Both the position numbers and the translations under genes were made by a program. Below, piece by piece: positions 45,255 to 59,025 of a DNA stretch of 64,000 bases. The number at the start of each line of letters is the position of its first letter. The stretch's first letter is position 1. A model generated the notes under the pieces. It was not told the origin of the DNA. It searched no databases and saw nothing but the letters and a program-made list of their open reading frames with translations. The DNA is from Cenococcum geophilum 1.58 (lineage: Eukaryota > Ascomycota > Dothideomycetes > Gloniales > Gloniaceae), in contig KV748186.1 in NCBI GenBank assembly GCA_001692895.1, forward strand, positions 2,967,785 through 3,031,784, written 5' to 3'.

Positions 45255-45696
45255 ATATTTACTACTAAGGTTATAGTATATACTTATTTTTAAAAAAAAA
45301 AACTACTTAAGATAGTACCTATAACTATACTAGGGGGATTAAGCTCTAGGTCTTAGGGAGGTATAAATATAAATAAAAGTAGTAACTTATAGATAATTAT
45401 AATAGACTAACTTAAGGGGATTATAGATCGCGTTAATCTTAACTAAGTAGGCTTTAAAAAGAAACTTAATAACTTTAGAATAACAAAGATAAAGATGCTA
45501 TTAATTAAACGATTTTTAGAAAAAATGTTAAAACTAGAAGAGTTTCCTACGTAAATAATACTTAAGATATAATACAAAGGAGCTAAGTTACCTACCTTAA
45601 TTAATTTGGTAGTATATATAGTATTATTCTTAAGGGGTTAGGCACTAGAATAGTTTAAATTCTATCTTACAGAGATATAAACTAATAGGTTAGCTA

Positions 45697-47152
45697 CAAC
45701 AGTGGGTGTTAGAATTCTCCGCGCACGGGCTAAAACACTAAAATTGTAAAATTGTAGAATGTAAACAAACCACTTTAACTCCATAATGGCACCCTACCTT
45801 TAAGGCTAGCGCTTCCATACTCCGTTCCCTGAACCTCTTACTAATAGAGAAGCTACGACTACAAGGAGGTGCCAATTCTTTAACGCGTTATCTTAGAATG
45901 GCGGGTTAAAGTCGTTACGCTCGATTTTAAAGGACTGCGGTATTAGGGAAACAACTAGCCGTAATTAGAAGAAACAGTTTAAATCTATAGGTTCCTTAGC
46001 AAAGAGGAAGACTTAAAAGAGGTCTATAAAGCTTAGTTGCCCTTTAAAAGTCTTAAAATTAATGTATAAGATACTTATTTCTCTGTCTTAAAATCCTATT
46101 TAAAAATAACCTCTTAATACACAGATCGCATTCTATAAACTACCTGTTAAAACACGCCAACTTTAGCGGAAGTTAAAAGAACATACTAAGGGAGGTGGGA
46201 GGTACCTTTGTGCCTTTATAAAGAAGGAAATTTCTAAGAAAAACTGTGGAGAAAGAGCCTAATACGGAGACGACTATATCTATAACCCTCTTTTTGGTTA
46301 TTTTAATTATATTGTCTATATAGACGAAGCATACATTAATCTAATGTCGTAGACTTAAGGTAGAGTACTTTAAGAGTAAGGGATAAGAAATTGGCCAGAG
46401 AATATTAAAGAGAGACCTCTACTTAAGGGCGTGCGTTATTATATTGCTGGTTAGATTAGTTAGTTTAGGAAAGTAGATAAATTACAGTTCTATAACAATA
46501 AGGAAAATTATATTAAGCGTCCTCTAATATCTCCTAAGCCTTGCCGCCGCCTAAAGACCGAAATAAAAGAAGAATATCACCGTTATATTGCCGAGTGGGA
46601 AGCTATAAAGCCTTACGCGCGTGAAGTAAAGGTTTAGGGCAATGCAATAACTCAAAAGTACTATGTCGAGAACCTCTTACCTCTCTATGTCGACGCTATT
46701 AAGTCTATGTAAGAAATTAATAATAAACCATGGCTTCTTTAAGAGGATAGTGACCCTTCTTATAGTATGCGTAAAGCTGGTCTTGCACGCGAGTATAAAG
46801 ATACTTATAATGTTTAAAACCTCGTTTACCCTGCATAGAGCCCTGATCTTAATCCTATTAAAGGTATTTGGGCTATTATTAAGCAACGTTTATGGTAAAG
46901 AGTCTTTGATTTGGAGGAGGAGATAAAAGAGGCTCTATAGGAGGAATGGGGCCGAATTACAATAGAAGAGATACGACACCGTATCGCTGATATGCCTCAA
47001 AGATGCGCTGAGCTCGTGCGATCAAAAGGAGGTCCTATTTAAGGTAATAAGTAGTAGCGTTAATTTGTTATATAATTATATATTAATAATTCTCAACTTT
47101 ATAAATTTGGTGGTTGTGGCCCGTGCGCGGAGAATTCTAACACCTACTGTTG
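45697..47152 (+). mobile_element. Tc1-like DNA transposon T1
   Basis: 1,456 bp with 34-bp terminal inverted repeats (CAACAGTGGGTGTTAGAATT..., 33 of 34 matching) in Gypsy B2 gag. GCTA is present on both sides (45,693-45,696 and 47,153-47,156); a TA duplication is the alternative if the ends are 2 bp longer on the right. It encodes one broken transposase. RIP level is moderate. Confidence 0.9.
45880..47042 (+). pseudogene. T1 transposase relic (DDE)
   Basis: One plus-strand frame holds the Tc1-type landmarks. The first catalytic Asp is in YIDEAYINLMS (codon 46,323-46,325), the second in EDSDPSYSMRKAGL (46,752-46,754), and SPDLNPIKGIW lies at 46,839-46,871. The third catalytic residue, normally Glu in PIE, is Lys (AAA, 46,860-46,862), a G-to-A change. 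The spacing of the last two is about 35 residues. The C-terminus (EEIRHRIADMPQRCAELVRS) is well kept and ends in TAA at 47,040-47,042. At least six in-frame TAA/TAG codons sit where Gln or Trp codons are expected, so it is dead by RIP. Confidence 0.88.
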
Positions 47153-50100
47153 GCTATAACTAATTTGGAAGTTTAATATATAATTTTAATATAGGACGGA
47201 TTTACGGAAAGATTTATATAGATATATATAACGGCCCGGAATTAGTAGTTATGGTAAAACAAAAGTTATATAAACTTACGCAGAAATATTAGCTATAGAC
47301 TATATAACGTAGTTCTAAACACTAGTGGCGTAAACTAAGTAGAACAAAGGTGCGTTAATAATATAGTATTAACGCGGATTAAAGGCTAAGGTTTAAATAA
47401 TAATAATACCTATAGAAGATGCTATTACTATAAGGGAACTAATTAACTAGGTGATAAAGGTTAATAATAGGCTTTACTAGTTAGAGAAGGGAGGTAGAAG
47501 TATAAGTAAACTAATTTAGATGAATAGACTATAATATAACGGATTAGAGCTAATAGATCCTAAGTAGTATTAAAGGAACTAGGAAGTATAATAATGAAAA
47601 TTATAGAAACCTAGAGGTTAAGGATTAAGTAATTAAAGAACTAAGGAGTAGAGGCTAAACTAGAGATCTTAGTAGTAGAAGATATTTAGGCGGACTCTAT
47701 AGTAAAACAAGTAATTTAGAGAAAAAGCCTATATAAATTATAAAAATAGGGCTATTACGCTAAAGACTATAAAAGTAGTAAAAGTACTAATATAGTAAAT
47801 AGTATTAGGTAAGTTTAAGATATTAAAGTATAAGGAGATACTAGTGCACTATAAGGGATAAAGAAGTGTTTAATTATAATAACGTATACTAAGTTTATAA
47901 GGGCGCTAAGCATAGCGTAAACTATTTGCTATATGAGCCTAAATTAAGGGAATTCTAGGGTATATAAGAGTTAGATAATAAGTAAGATAGGCTCTACTAT
48001 AGGAAAGATATATATAAATATAATATACCTAAGAATCTAGTAAACCTATTTGGAACAAATATAGAATATAGCAATAACGAGGTAATAAAGGCGGTTTATT
48101 AGGAATATATAGACCTTAAGGACGTAATAATAGAGGTAGAGACCAAGATAGCTATAAGTACAAATTAGTAGTAGAGATTATAACTCTACTATATATAATA
48201 TTTATCGCTTTATAAGATAGAAAAGAAGTGTTTAAATAGGACTAAGCAAATAAATAACTAATAGTGCTAACTTACTACGTAATAAAGGTAAAAGGCTAAA
48301 GACTTAGGATTCTTAAAACGAGATAAAAGTAAGTTAAGATTCTTAAGATAAGATAAGACTAACCTAAGATTCTAATAGATAGGTAAAGGTAGCAGCTTAG
48401 TTTAAAGATAAATAAATAAGGATAGGACGTAGATATCTAGGGGGCTATGGTTTTAAAGAATAAATAAGAATACCTATAATAGATAAATAAAGTATTTAGC
48501 CTAAAGGTTAAAAAGTCAATACTATAATAAAGAAACTTAAAGATTTTACAGATTTACTTGCTAGACGTAAACTAGAAGAAGATTAGATAGGGCCCAAAGC
48601 ATAAGTTATAGCGTAGTAAGAATTAAAAAGGTACTAACAGCTAAGTATACTAGGTTACTTAAGGGATAGAGCACCTATATAAAAGATTACTAATAGGTTA
48701 AGAATAGGAATACTAAAAGCTAAGTAGTTATAAAACTAGAATAGAAAGAGAATTTAGGGATTTTAACTAGATTTAAAGAATAATATGTAAAGGCTATTAT
48801 AACGCAGTAATAAAAAGATATTTACTTATCTAATAGATAGATTGTATACGCTTAGGGAATTATATTAAACATAGTATAGGTAATGGAAAAAAAACTAAAA
48901 AGATTTTTACCTATAGTTAGATAAATAAGTTGTCTAAAACTAAGTAATTATAGAAAGATATATAAGTTATATTAAGGGGGTACTAATTATAACGCTTAAA
49001 GATATAGTAATACTTAGATTAATATAATAGATATTTAAACTTAAAGAGGATAATAAGCTGAGAGTTAACCTAAAATACCTAGTATATTATCTATTATTAT
49101 AGATTATATATATAGAAAATATATATGAAATATATAAGGTATTAAAGGTAAATAATAATAATAAGAAATACTTAATTAGAATATAGTAGGTACTAGATAA
49201 AATAAAAAGTATAAAAATGCTAGGTATATATACAGCTAGTATTTGATAGAAGTCTAGGAGTTAGGAAACTTATTACTTTAACTAAAAAGATTTCTCGTAG
49301 AAAAATACCTAAATAGATAATAGTAGTAGGATTACCTAAAGAATATATATCTACAATATATTAAGAACAAAAAGTAAACTAGGTATTAGCTAAAAGTAAA
49401 CTAAGTATAAATAGAATTAAGCTAGTAGTTAGGAAAAGGGGAGGCCTATAAAACTAAAGGGAGCTAGTAGTAGACCCATAGACTCTTAAAGGAATTTGAT
49501 TATAATACCCAAATTTATAAGTTAACTAGTAGTAGGTTTTTTTTTAAAAAAAAAAAGAGTTATTATATAGGTAAAAAGAACCTATATCTATTAATTATAA
49601 TTTTAAAAGACCTAATAGTCTATAAAGGAAGTATTATTAATCTTAAAATAGGACCTATTTAGATAACTATTAAAGGGAAACTAATTGTAATGTCTTTTAA
49701 TATTTTATAATTAGGAAGGAATAAGGTAGCTTTAAGAATGCCTTCATTATAGGGATATAATTTAAGGATTAATTAGGTTATAGGTTAAGTTAATATTAAA
49801 AATACTTAACGGCGTAAGATATAATAAGTAACTAAAATAGTATAGTACTAAGCCGGAGTAAGATATAAAGAAACTAAGTAAGGCTTAAATTACGTACTAA
49901 AAAGATGCTATAAGTATAGCAAAACGCTATTAAAGTATGTAGTATAGATCTAGAAATTAGTCTAAGGTTCTTTCTAATCTATAAGCTTACTAGGGAAGAA
50001 TTAAGAGTACTTAAAGAGTATATCTAAGAGAATTTATAGAAAAGGATATATCTAACTATTATAGTTATTAGCGGGATGTCTAGTACTAATTATACTAAAG

Positions 50101-50418
50101 AAAAATAGAAAACTTAGGCTATATATTTACTCTAAATAGTTAAATAGTATTACTAGAAAGGATAGATATTCTTTACCCTTAACTAGCAAAATTTAAGATA
50201 GAATAGGTAATATATAAATCTTTATTAAGATATATCTAAAATAGGCATACTATTGAATTATGATTAAGGAAGGCAATAAATAAAAAGCGGTCCTTAGATT
50301 AAAGGAAGGACTTTTTAAACTATTAGTTATATAATTTGGGCTTATAAACGTATTAGTAACGTTTTAGAAATAGCTTAATAGTATATTAGGAGAATACCTT
50401 AACAAATTAATTATAGTA

Positions 50419-50466
50419 TATTTATTATTATTATTATTATTGTTATTTATTGTTGTTGTTATTATC
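50419..50466. repeat. TTA/TTG microsatellite
   Basis: About 15 triplets of TTA grading into TTG in the RT part of Gypsy B2. Confidence 0.9.
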
Positions 50467-50662
50467 TACTTAATAAGTAAGAAAAATTACGGAGAATATA
50501 TTAAGTAGGTCTTAAAGAGACTATAAAAAATAGGTACTAGTAGTAATTAAAAAATATAAGTTCTTTACTAGGAAGACTGAATTTATTAAATTTATTATTA
50601 AACTAAATAAGATTATTATAGACCTAAAAAAAAGTAGAAGCTATAGTTAATTAGTAAAAACT

Positions 50663-52879
50663 GTATATATATATCTGTTTTATTTATTGCCTAATATAGT
50701 TTAATTTTTAGGTCTATATAGCTTTTTGCCTTCTATTTATAGGGAAAAATCCCTAGTAAGGGAAAACCCTAGGTATAACCTCCTAGCTAGTCTTACGCGC
50801 TCCGCCTTCGCCTAGCCGATTTACTATTTTAATATATCTACTTTTTATACTATACTTCTAAGGTATTTCAGAAGGTCTAAAAGGTAGTAGAAGGGTTAGC
50901 AATTTACCTACTTATTACTATTAATGCAGTAGGGGTATCTAGTCCTTAAGGGGCTAAGAGGGGGCGTATCCTCCTATATCCTCCTATTAGATCTTATACG
51001 CTATCTAGAACTATTAGAGGACTTCTTAACCTATAAGCTATTTTACTATTATATATAGGCCCCTATTTATAAAAAGTATTTAGGTAATATTATTTATACC
51101 CGCCCTAGTAAATAGCTAGTCCCTTATTATACGGTAGTTATAGAAGAGTATTATATAGCGTATAGACTATATAGGCTATCCACACGTGCAGTATAGTATA
51201 GTATTTAAGGTATAGATGCTTACTAGCTATACGTTTAGTTTTAGGACCTCTATCTATAGTAAAAAGGCGGCTATAGATTCTACCTTTATCTGTCCTTTAT
51301 ATAGGGAAAAAGTTAATATTAATTATAGGGTGCTTTACGTAGTTACTCTTTATATATTCGCCGCCATCTTCTAATATTATTTTTATTTAATATCTGCCTA
51401 TCTTGTAATGTATATAGTAGATCTCTACTTATACTAGTGACCTCCTAACCTCTACCGCCGTAGTAGTACTCTACTAGCGTAGTACTTGGTCTCTACTTAG
51501 TATTATAGTAGCTCCTATATTTCCTATTCTCTCTCTACCACTTATAGGTAGGGGCTTTTTAGCTTATAGGATTAGGCGCAGTACCCCTTTAGGGGGCCTT
51601 TGCTCCTTATATACGTTCTATTATTTAGTATATCTCCTTCTCTACTAGATAACCGTATACAATAGTTGCTCTCTATATAGCAGTTGCTTCTATATATATA
51701 TTAATTAATTAATTTAGTAATAGTACCACTACTTTACGTTCTAGTGCGACGTGTAGTATCTTTTTATAGACCCCTATAATCCTATATAGGTATTAATTTT
51801 ATAGCTTCTCTAGCGGCGCTAAGGAGCTTTTTACTGGTGGTTTGCTATTTAATCCTATACCCTAGATCTAGGCGCCATATAGCATTACTAGCCTTACTAC
51901 GGCTATATATACTAGGCATATATATCTAAATAAGGGTCCCTAGGTTAAGGCTGTAATTTATAATACCGCTATAAAGGCCGCTGCTACCCTATAAGTCGTC
52001 TATATAATATACGCGTTTTAGTTTAGTTTAGCGTCTACCTATACCCCTAGGGCATTAAGGGTGGTTTCTAGTTTTACTTCACACCCCTAAATACTTACCG
52101 TTAATACTAGGTTATTATTTACCCTCCTTTTCCTTATAAAGTAGATAAGCTAGTATTTATCTAATGCAAATTTAACGCTGTATTATTTTGCCTATATAAT
52201 GCACCTATTATATACTTAGTTTAGCTTAGTACAATTTTCTACTACTATGTCTCTATATATAATTAGGTTTATATCGTTTATAAATCCTAAAGCTACTATT
52301 TCTTAGTTGCTATTAAATATCTTTAATAGCTTAGATATAAAGAATCGGACTTAGATTAGCAATAGGGGGATCCTTATAGAATACCTATAGGTATTAAAAT
52401 TGTTTCGCTTTTAAAGCCCTTAAATACTATTTTAGTAGTACGCCCTGTTAAGAAGGCTTAGGTAAACTTAATTATCTAATCTAGTAGGCCCTTCTCTCTT
52501 AAGATCTATAGGAGTCTCTTATATAATATATAGTTGAAGGGTCCGCTTATATCTAGGCTTAGTATTAATACTACATAGCCTAGGCGGGCTTGCTATACTG
52601 CCTAAACGCTAAAGGTAATTAGGGAGAGTGCTAAAAGGGCTAATCGTTTCTAACTTGCGCCCATTTGCGTCTATAATAGTAGCCCTTACGTCTTTACGGC
52701 CTCTTGTATACATTCTACTACTATCTTTTTTAGGAGCTTTCTTAACGTATTTTTAAGGGCGACTAGTTAGTAGCTCCCTAGGAGGGAGTAGCCCTTCTTA
52801 TTTGCGTTTTATAGGACAACTATTATTATATCTTTACACTATTTTAGTAGCTTGCCTTTAAAAAGGCAGGTAGTTATAG
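50663..52879 (-). mobile_element. LINE3, 5'-truncated non-LTR element
   Basis: 2,217 bp flanked by a 13-bp duplication, attagtaaaaact, at 50,650-50,662 and 52,880-52,892. On the minus strand it carries RT: a KKGYSLLGSY-like motif near 52,790, a G-R-S-T/S-like entry near 52,650, and IGI-x-GSP near 52,380. No endonuclease is present, so it is 5'-truncated. It is not a copy of LINE1 or LINE2. RIP-altered with many stops. It lies in the RT connector of Gypsy B2. Confidence 0.85.
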
Positions 52880-53153
52880 ATTAGTAAAAACTAAAAAACA
52901 TTATATAGTTAAGATTATTTTTAGGATTTTATAATTACTATAGAAGGTTTATTATATAGTAGTTAAAAATATTAAGCTATTTACTTAATTAATAAAGAAG
53001 GAAAAACTATAGGTATAAGGTAGTAAGTTAAAAAAAAAAAAAAAGCTATTTTAGGAACTTAAAAGGTTATTTACCTAGGATCTAATCCTTAACATCTACT
53101 AACTAGTATTAAAGATAATAGTTTTAATAGATATATTAAACTTTATACTATAG

Positions 53154-53382
53154 TGGGGTAAAATAGGCCACTACTTAGTGCCTTAGCATTTTCCTGTATA
53201 TATTAAGCCTTCGGCTTCTCTCCTTCTCTCTATTACGACCTACCAGAATATATTCTTTCCTTTCTTCTTACTAACTGCTTTTCTACTAATTGATTACGAC
53301 TAATAACCGACCAACTAACTGACCGACAGATAGATAGATAGCATTGTGACTTCCTATCTAAGAGGGACCGCATTTACCACCA
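53154..53382. mobile_element. small TIR element M53
   Basis: 229 bp of GC-normal DNA inserted in the RNase H region of Gypsy B2. Ends are TGGGGTAAAAT and, inverted, TGGTGGTAAAT. Flanks TACTATAG and TAATACTAG are similar, suggesting an 8-9 bp duplication. Non-coding, with a GATA microsatellite near 53,328. Not RIPed. Confidence 0.65.
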
Positions 53383-53434
53383 TAATACTAGGAGTATATA
53401 TACTATAGAAATAATAGGGCGTATAGCACCTAGT

Positions 53435-53450
53435 AATATATTATAGTTAA
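53435..53450. repeat. LINE2 target-site duplication, left
   Basis: aatatattatagttaa occurs here and at 59,010-59,025. Confidence 0.9.
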
Positions 53451-56400
53451 TATATCTATAGAAGGAGCTCTTGCTATACCCGGCCTAAAAAGACCAAAAC
53501 CAACTAAAAAGAACCCTGAAAAATACCTAGAGAATCCCCCTAAGATGCATGCATCGTAGGGGAGGCACACGTTAACCGACGGTGGCTCGCACTCGCGCGT
53601 AACCGCCAGATCCACGCCTAATAACGGCCCTCTATAATAAAGACGGGCAAATACTACACTATAAAGCGGAAATACCTTTATTAAGAAGGCATCTAATAAA
53701 ATATAAAGCCTATTAGACGCGTCTAGTATCCAAAATTACGGGGGAGTAACTATTAGCTATAATAAACTAATATAGCTAGCAGAATAGCTCCGCCAGTTTA
53801 GTAAACCTTAGGCGCCCCTCTAGCAAACCCTTAATTAAATCCTCTAACGGCTAAGTAAAATTAAAAATAAATAAAAACCCCCTTACCGGTGAACCGCACC
53901 TAGGCTACTGTAGCTACGCTTTTATAGTATAGGGAACCTACTCCCCTTAAGACAATAACCGGGTATATAATTACAATATAACCAAATATAGAAAAAGTAG
54001 AGGGGCTTAGGGGATAATTAGAAACAGAAGTCCTTATAAAGATTTATAAAGAGGTCTATAACGCAGTTATAGTCTAACACCTTAGGAGCGGAGATATTAG
54101 AGTTACCCTAAAGGACTAATAGGTAAAGGAACGAGCCGTAAAAATAGGGGATAGGCTAGGAGAACATATTGGCATAAAAGTACTCTATAAAAACTACCTA
54201 GTTAAAGTTCTAGCGGTTCCTATAAGCCTTAGGGTAGAAAAGTAACGCTAGGCGGACAACACAGCAACTATATAGGAGATAGTAAAATATATAGAACGCC
54301 TTATACCAGGCTTTAAGATTACCTAAATCTAATAGCTTTAACAGGAAAATGTAAACTAAGTAAATAATAAGAATAATAAGAGAATATAAGGGTCGCCAGA
54401 GACTTGCTAGGGAAACGCCGGTCAAATATATAGCTCCCTTATTATTAGCACACATATACTAGGAATGTAAAAACTCCTTATCCAAAAAGGAATAATTATA
54501 AATGGCCTTATATACAACGCAAGGCTCTATAACTATAAACTACTCCTAAAATAATGCTACCGCTGTGTATAATAGGGACACACCTAATCCACATGCGCAG
54601 CATAGGTGTGCTATGGCCACTATATAGGCCCCTACAATATAAGGCACTGCTTAAATTAAGACTAAATAAAATGCGCAAACTGCCACTAAAGTATATATAA
54701 GGCGTAGGAGAGAGAAAACTGCATTAAATACAGGAGGCGGAAGGTAAGGGCTTAACAGCTACGGGAACAACTACACGCTAGGTTATATAAATAGAAATAA
54801 TAGGCAATAAGCTAGGGGGATATAGGTGCCTTCCTAGCGTTTCCTACCTTTAGTACTAAGGGGCTAGGCTAGCCATCCTAAGCCTTAACGGGCTAGAAGC
54901 GGCGCCGCGTAACATTACTAGACTATATAGGGACATAAGGGTTATAGGGGACATAAGGGAGAGGACGCCCTGTAAGAAGACCCCTATAAACAGCTACAGT
55001 AAGCTTAAGACTAGGACAATTAAGAATTAGATTTAACGCGGCAAATATAATATTTATAGCCGACCTATAAAAGGTATATAGCCAGCTAGTAAAAATAGGG
55101 GAGAAACTAGAGATAATAATAGATTTAGATATAGAAGCGCTAGTAGGAACACAAGATATGGGAATAGAAAGCTCTATATAAAATAAGTAATAACCAGGGT
55201 ATAGATATAAGAGATAGAAGTTCTAAACATCCTAGAGAAAGTAGAAATAGAAGAAGTAAGGAATAAAGGAGAGGTAAAGGACCCTTACTAGGGGTCCACC
55301 ACCTATCTATTATACAGTATAACTGCGGCAACATAAACCACCGTCTTATAAGGCCTTTACTAAACAGTCTAGACCTAGAGAAACACTATATCCTTACCAT
55401 ATAAGAGCCGTACTACAATACCTACACATAATTAATATACTGCCCCTAAGGATTCCAGCTCCTATATAAACCAAAAGCAGCTACACGCGTATACTTTATA
55501 ATTAGTAAGGCTATTAGCCTATCCTTATAATTATAGCAGGTAGTTAACCTAAATATTATAGTTATAACAATCCAGACATATAGGGGACCGGTATAAATTA
55601 TTAATGTATATAACCCTAGGGTCGAAGGGGTCCTATAAACAGAGAATATTATATTGGCAATAAGCTTGCTAGAAACCAAAGGCACAGAGTCTATCCTACT
55701 AGAAGATATAAACCTCTACCACCTGCGGTAGGGGGGTATCTATATTGCTGCTAATTAATAGGTAGAGTACCTACTAAGAGCTATAGACACCTAAGGCCTT
55801 AAGTTGGCTACCCCCCTAGGAGCAACTATATAGCAATAAGGAACCTCCAAAAGCATAATTAACCTCATATTTATAGACGAAGGCCTATACTAAAGACTTA
55901 AAAGGTACAACCCTAAAGAAGAATGGGCACTCGCCTTAAATTATATCCCCATCCAAATACAGCTAGATTTAGATATTAAGGCGCAACTAAGTAGTAAAAG
56001 ATACGTAATAAGGAAGCTTAAGATAGATAGTTTCCTTAATATAGTTAAATAACAACTCTAAGACCTAGAAGAAATCCACCTAATCCCAAATAAGCGAGGC
56101 TTATTAGCTACCCCTAAGGAAATCAACTAAAGACTAGAAAGGATCTAGGCAGCAATTAAAAACGGGCTAAAAGAGCACTGCCCGGTCTTAAAATCAGGCC
56201 CCTATACGCAACACGCATAGTCCGCACAATGCGCGGTTCTTATCGCCAGCTAATAATAAGTAAGAAGGAAATATACAAGTAGCTATAACCCTAAAGACAA
56301 GAGATAATATAAAGACACAAGAAACTAGTTAAAGAATACCCTAAAAAAAGAAGTAAGGAATAACTAGAGACGGTTTATAAACAAGCACACTTTTAACCTA

Positions 56401-59009
56401 AGCCTCCCCTATAATAAGGGCCTTTAGGCTATAGCAAAATAGGTAATAAAAAAAAGGTAGGGCGCCTAGCAGAAGACCTACACCTACTACCCCTATAAAA
56501 AGTAGGGGAATTATAGGCTACTAATAACAATAATAAGAAGGCAAAGATCCTTATAGAAAGGTTCTTCCCCTAACCAGCTCCAGTAGACCTTAGTAACATT
56601 ATAGGTAAAACACTAGTAACTCGCCTAAGGGTCGACAGCAATATAATAATAGAGGAAATGGCTAGAACTATTAGCCACCTTTTAAACAATATAGTACTAG
56701 GACCAGATAGGATTCCAAATAAGGCCTTAAAAACCTATAGACCACTTATAGCACCCTAGCTTACGGATATAGCCAGGGTATACTTTACCGTAGGCTACTA
56801 CCCATAACTCGGAAGATCTATAACGACGGTTATTTTATAGAAAGAAGGTAAAGCAAATTACTTAATCCTAGGAAGCTACCGCCCTATTGCCTTAGAAAAC
56901 ACCCTTAGTAAAATCTTAGAAAAGGTAATAGCGGACCGCATAGCAGATATAGTTAAGGAATATAACCTATTACCACAAAGCCAAATGGGGGCAAGAAAGA
57001 ACCGCTTAACACTATTAGCACTTACGCTACTCGCTGCCACCATCAAATCCGCATAGGCGATGTGAAGGGACTTTATAGTATCAATGCTCAGCCTAGATAT
57101 TAGCGGCGCCTACAATAACATACCCCATAAGCGTCTCCTATACATCCTTAGGGTAAAAGGCTTCCTAAAATAGATTATACAATTTATTTAAGGGTTTATA
57201 GGTTAGAAAGAAATATTACTAGTCTTTAGNGGATACTANAGCCCCCCTATTANAGTTNCAANAGGAATNCNANAAGGATNACCCCTCTCGCCTATACTCT
57301 TCCTTTTCTTTATAAGTAACCTACTTAACTCCTTTAAGGAAGGGGCAACCTAGGAGATAGGCTTTATTAATAATACAAACCTAATTATATACAGGCTAAT
57401 AGCCGTAAAGAATTACAGAACACTAGAGAAAGCTTATAACACCTATATAGAATAGGTAAGACAATATAGAGTCCAATTCTTACCAGAGAAATACTAGCTA
57501 ATCTACTTTATAAAAAAACGTAACCAATCTGCAGATCTTTAGCATATAATTCGCATCTAAGGCTTTAGGGGTTAACTAGTTTAGAGCCTAAGGGTATTAG
57601 GAGTATAGGTAGATAATAAGCTCCGGTGGAGCGTATATATAATATAAGCGGCCCATAAGGGCCAAGTATAGTATATCGCATTATTTAGGATCGTTAATTC
57701 CACATAGGGTCTATGCTTTTAGAGGTTACGCCTACTATATATAGCAGTTATCCGGCCAACTATAACGTATAGGTCTAGTATTTGGGCCATTAGAGAATCT
57801 AAAAAAGGCCCCCCTAAATTACTCCTTAAACCACTCTAAAAGGTCTAAATAGCCTACCTCTAGAGTATAACAGGTGGATATAAGCGAACGGCCACAGCAC
57901 TGCTTAAAAAGGAAGCCAATATTCCCCCCCTATAACTACATATTAAAGCCGCTACAATATAAAGGGCGCAAAATAAACGTAACTCTAATGTTATAAAGTA
58001 TATTAAGATACGCCTAAATAAACTATAAAGGGACCCTAAGGCGCCCTATAGGAGAACAAACTAATAACCCTAAAGTAGGGAAGATATATTAGAGAAATAG
58101 GTAAAGAAAGCAGAAGAAAAATAGTACTGCTTTAGGGCCCAGGCCTATATAAAGGAGGAAGGGAGATGCGTAAGAGGCTAGCAAAGACAATAATAAGAGA
58201 GAGAAAGAAGCTAAAGTAGAGCATAAAAGAACGCTAGGAAACCATCTACCGCAATATAATACTGGCTAGACTAACGCTAGAGAGGTATATAGGAGTTAAA
58301 GGTATAGAGGCTAACTAAGGCAAGAGGAACCCAAGCTATAGCATAGTTAACGCTATGGGGGGTAAACACTCTAGGGCTCTAAGAAGGCCTAATAAAGGCA
58401 GAAAATATAATAGCAACACTCTTAAGAATAGGAATAATAGGACTAAAAGACTAGCTCTACTAGGTAAGTGTCCTAGTAGGTAGCCTAAGATATAAATATG
58501 GCTAGCCAAGATAGACACTAAAACATATAATACTATTATGCCCCTTACGCACTAACTAAAAAGTAATACTCTTAGTAGCTAGCACAGAGAACTATAATAT
58601 ACTGCTCTTAATACAAAAAGGCCTTAAGGCGGTTACCTAGTAGCTTATTAGCCAAAATATACTAAACCAGTTCTGGGTTATAAAGGAAATAGTAATAAAG
58701 GGTGGGGGGGGCGAGTAACAGGCGCCCCCTAATAACTCTATAGTAGTAAAGTAAAGTTTACAATACTAGCGCGTCCGTAGGCTTATTACGGCAGCAGTGG
58801 TTCCTAAAGAGGTCAAAAAGTAAGGTAGTAGAGCACTATAGGTGACTTGTAGGCGCCTTATAGGTGCCTTATAGGCAAGTCCTAAAAGGCAGGGAGATGG
58901 ATTATAGGGTTTTCTTAAACAGAGTTTTCTCCCTATATGTATATAAGGAGTAGTCCGCGTAGGCTTAATAGGGATCCAAATTGGACGTTAAGCAATGAAT
59001 AATAAATAA
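53451..59009 (+). mobile_element. LINE2, full-length Tad1-like non-LTR element
   Basis: 5,559 bp, collinear with LINE1 from GGAGCTCTTGCT near 53,463 to the 3' tail. The endonuclease starts near 55,318 and RT motif A (LSLDISGAYNN) is near 57,090. Some segments are less mutated than in LINE1 and others more, so both were RIPed independently. It inserted in the RNase H of Gypsy B2. Tail ATAATAAATAA. A cluster of N bases at 57,230-57,280 falls on the GIPQG motif. Confidence 0.9.
55300..58650 (+). pseudogene. LINE2 ORF2 relic: endonuclease, reverse transcriptase
   Basis: Collinear with LINE1 ORF2. Endonuclease landmarks are QYNCGN near 55,315 and the NLYHLR-GG region near 55,712. RT landmarks are GPDRIPNKALK near 56,700, SQMGARKNRL near 56,980 (better kept than in LINE1), LSLDISGAYNN near 57,090, and FINN near 57,365 in place of FADD/FVDD. 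The C-terminal Cys/His segment is near 58,490-58,545. Many RIP-type stops. Confidence 0.82.
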
Positions 59010-59025
59010 AATATATTATAGTTAA
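59010..59025. repeat. LINE2 target-site duplication, right
   Basis: Second copy of aatatattatagttaa. Confidence 0.9.
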
